From the NCBI GenBank assembly GCA_034440455.1, contig JAWXCB010000105.1, positions 1 through 15,130 on the forward strand: DNA of 15,130 nt, written 5' to 3'. The position numbers and the translations under genes were made by a program. Positions 14,336-15,130 of this stretch are shown here, piece by piece. This DNA comes from JAWXCB01 sp034440455. Its GTDB lineage: Bacteria; Bacteroidota; Bacteroidia; Chitinophagales; CAIOSU01. Under the pieces are notes generated by a model that saw only the letters and a program-made list of their open reading frames with translations, was not told where the DNA came from and did no database searches. How positions within the stretch are numbered: position 1 is the stretch's first letter; each line of letters opens with the position of its first letter.

Positions 14336-14447
14336 CGGAAACCTCAGAACATTTTAGTTAAGAAAGAAAGATGCTTTGTGTTGATGTGCTTTAAATACAT
14401 AAAACTCAACAAGGCAATTTCATCGCAAAAAATCAACGGTAAACTAA

Positions 14448-14468
14448 AAACTGTAAACTGAAGACTAA
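14448..14468. repeat. Short imperfect direct repeat between queA and the DUF2795 gene
   Basis: GGTAAACTAAAAACTGTAAACTGAAGACT contains two GTAAACT units 14 bases apart with ...AAACT/GAAGACT echoes. Similar 7-base (AACTGTA) strings recur in intergenic DNA of some Bacteroidota. Its role is unknown and it is close to chance level. Confidence 0.35.
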
Positions 14469-14686
14469 TATTCGTCTTCGTTGAAGAAGAAGTCTTCTTT
14501 GGTGGGATAATCTGACCAAATGTCTTCGATGCCTTCATAGATTTCACCTTCGTCATCCAACTCCTGCAAGTTTTCAATCACTTCAATCGGAGCTCCAGAA
14601 CGAATGCAAAAATCAATCAATTCATCTTTTGTAGCCGGCCAAGGCGCGTCTTCTAAGTGTGATGCCAGCTCAAGTGTCCAGTACAT
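14465..14686 (-). CDS. DUF2795 domain protein, 73 aa
   Basis: This short acidic protein begins MYWTLELASHLEDAPWPATK and continues DELIDFCIRSGAPIEVIENLQEL. It ends DIWSDYPTKEDFFFNEDEY. The pattern is that of a small DUF2795-type family that I recall as highly conserved in Bacteroidota; function is unknown. The protein is single-domain, probably helical, with an acidic, aromatic C-terminal tail. Length is normal for the family. A perfect TATATTTG box lies 30 bp upstream of the ATG, which supports this start. It converges with queA. No partner gene is evident. Confidence 0.9.
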   Translation of the reverse strand: MYWTLELASHLEDAPWPATKDELIDFCIRSGAPIEVIENLQELDDEGEIYEGIEDIWSDYPTKEDFFFNEDEY

Positions 14687-14715
14687 ATTGCTGTTACTTT
14701 TTTTTAAATTCGGTG

Positions 14716-14723
14716 CAAATATA
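14716..14723 (-). promoter_or_regulatory. TAnnTTTG promoter box of the DUF2795 gene
   Basis: On the minus strand the sequence reads TATATTTG followed by C, an exact Bacteroidota -7 box, ending 29 bp before the ATG. A TTG at the usual -33 distance is not present; the nearest is only 10 bases upstream. Confidence 0.6.
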
Positions 14724-14807
14724 GAGTTTAATCCAAGACATCCTAACGTAAGTTTTTTGAAATAGTTTCACCCTGTGGATAAGAAGTTTATAGCTCTCCC
14801 GCCTGCT

Positions 14808-15029
14808 TCATAATAACACGCTCCACTTGTTCTCCGCATCAAGCCTATAGCAGAGTCCATTGCTCATTTCATGCGCGGTTTTTCCTGTTTCAGGATGCGG
14901 GTAGCTTTTCATTTCATAAATCCTCACTCCATTGTTTTCGCGTCTCAGATATAAAAGCAGCGCAGCCATCGTGGGCGGAATTTCGTGCAGCCATTGCTCA
15001 TCTGATTCTTTAACAAATGCCTGGCTCAT
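14808..15029 (-). CDS. Small conserved-looking hypothetical protein, 73 aa
   Basis: The likely protein starts MSQAFVKESDEQWLHEIPPT at 15027-15029 and continues MAALLLYLRRENNGVRIYEMKSY, then a HEMSNGLCYRLD stretch. I recall similar short proteins in Bacteroidota but no name or function. The same frame stays open to 15110, but that extension is translated IS repeat sequence (WSVCSEMPWSALTEITW) and is unlikely to be native. The start codon lies directly beside the IS21-like repeats, so the native promoter may have been displaced. No signal peptide or membrane segment is seen. The stop is TGA. Confidence 0.65.
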   Translation of the reverse strand: MSQAFVKESDEQWLHEIPPTMAALLLYLRRENNGVRIYEMKSYPHPETGKTAHEMSNGLCYRLDAENKWSVLL

Positions 15030-15130
15030 GAATGGAGTTTTCGGCAAACCTGACCAGGTAATTTCGGTCAAAGCTGACCAGGGCATTTCGGAGCAAACTG
15101 ACCACCCCATTTCGGTCTAAACTGACCACC
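15030..15130. mobile_element. End of a probable IS21-family element with 24-bp tandem repeats
   Basis: Three exact-period 24-bp units start at 15052, 15076 and 15100, and a fourth is cut by the window end at 15124. Each has the form GACCA(g/c)...ATTTCGG...AAA(g/c)CT. A diverged unit (TTTTCGGCAAACCT) precedes them from about 15030. IS21-family elements carry multiple terminal repeats of about 20 bp bound by IstA, and similar GACCAC/ATTTCGG strings flank IS21 elements in Bacteroidota. No istA/istB is in the window. The exact boundary and direct repeat are not resolved. It could also be a solitary end or another tandem repeat. Confidence 0.6.
15052..15130. repeat. 24-bp tandem repeat array (3.3 units)
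   Basis: The units are 15052-15075, 15076-15099, 15100-15123 and 15124-15130 (partial). The shared core is ATTTCGG flanked by GACCA and AAACT/AAAGCT. Variation between units is concentrated in bases 6-9 and 17-19. The array continues beyond the window, so its total copy number is unknown. Confidence 0.9.

Noticed and set aside
15030..15110. N-terminal extension of the 14808 gene to 15110
   Set aside because: The extra 27 residues are translated 24-bp IS repeats; the recognisable protein begins at MSQAFVKE.

Overview
The window most likely comes from the chromosome of a Bacteroidota bacterium, perhaps an environmental Chitinophagales- or Sphingobacteriales-like lineage. Four things point there. 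SecD and SecF are fused in one long protein. Promoters resemble the Bacteroidota -7 box TAnnTTTG (upstream of secDF, queA and the DUF2795 gene). Clear Shine-Dalgarno sequences are absent. Two very short proteins look like conserved Bacteroidota families. No rRNA, tRNA or CRISPR array was seen.

Positions 1-5859 (+ strand) hold what remains of a class I lanthipeptide-type locus. A lantibiotic dehydratase (LanB) enters from the left edge. It overlaps by 23 bp a long tailoring gene that reads, once repaired, as a GT9-like glycosyltransferase joined to a GT71/MNN1-like glycosyltransferase and a FkbM-type methyltransferase (about 1051 aa). Both genes are broken: a +1 frameshift in lanB at an A5 run (480-484), a +1 frameshift in the GT gene at about 2868, and a TGG-to-TGA-type stop at 4183-4185. 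No precursor peptide, LanC or transporter is visible. The GT gene also carries a near-perfect 18-bp-arm palindrome inside its reading frame.

Positions 5860-14686 hold intact, mostly housekeeping genes. secDF (+) has its own promoter and converges, through a strong symmetrical terminator, on a transaldolase gene (-). Next come three uncharacterised minus-strand genes: a lysine-rich/acidic 205-aa protein, a 116-aa protein with its own terminator, and a 61-aa protein with an AT-hook-like motif. A MacB/FtsX-type ABC permease (-) is divergent from queA (+), which makes the queuosine precursor epoxyqueuosine in tRNA. A DUF2795 gene (-) follows.

Positions 14808-15130 hold a small conserved-looking minus-strand gene. 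Its start codon is directly abutted by 24-bp tandem repeats that look like the end of an IS21-family insertion sequence. The window, and perhaps the source contig, stops inside these repeats.

The contrast between three lesions in the left 5.9 kb and none in the right 9 kb is the main signal. Either this is a decaying natural-product locus, or the sequence has local errors. Its repaired form is an unusual three-domain partner for a LanB.
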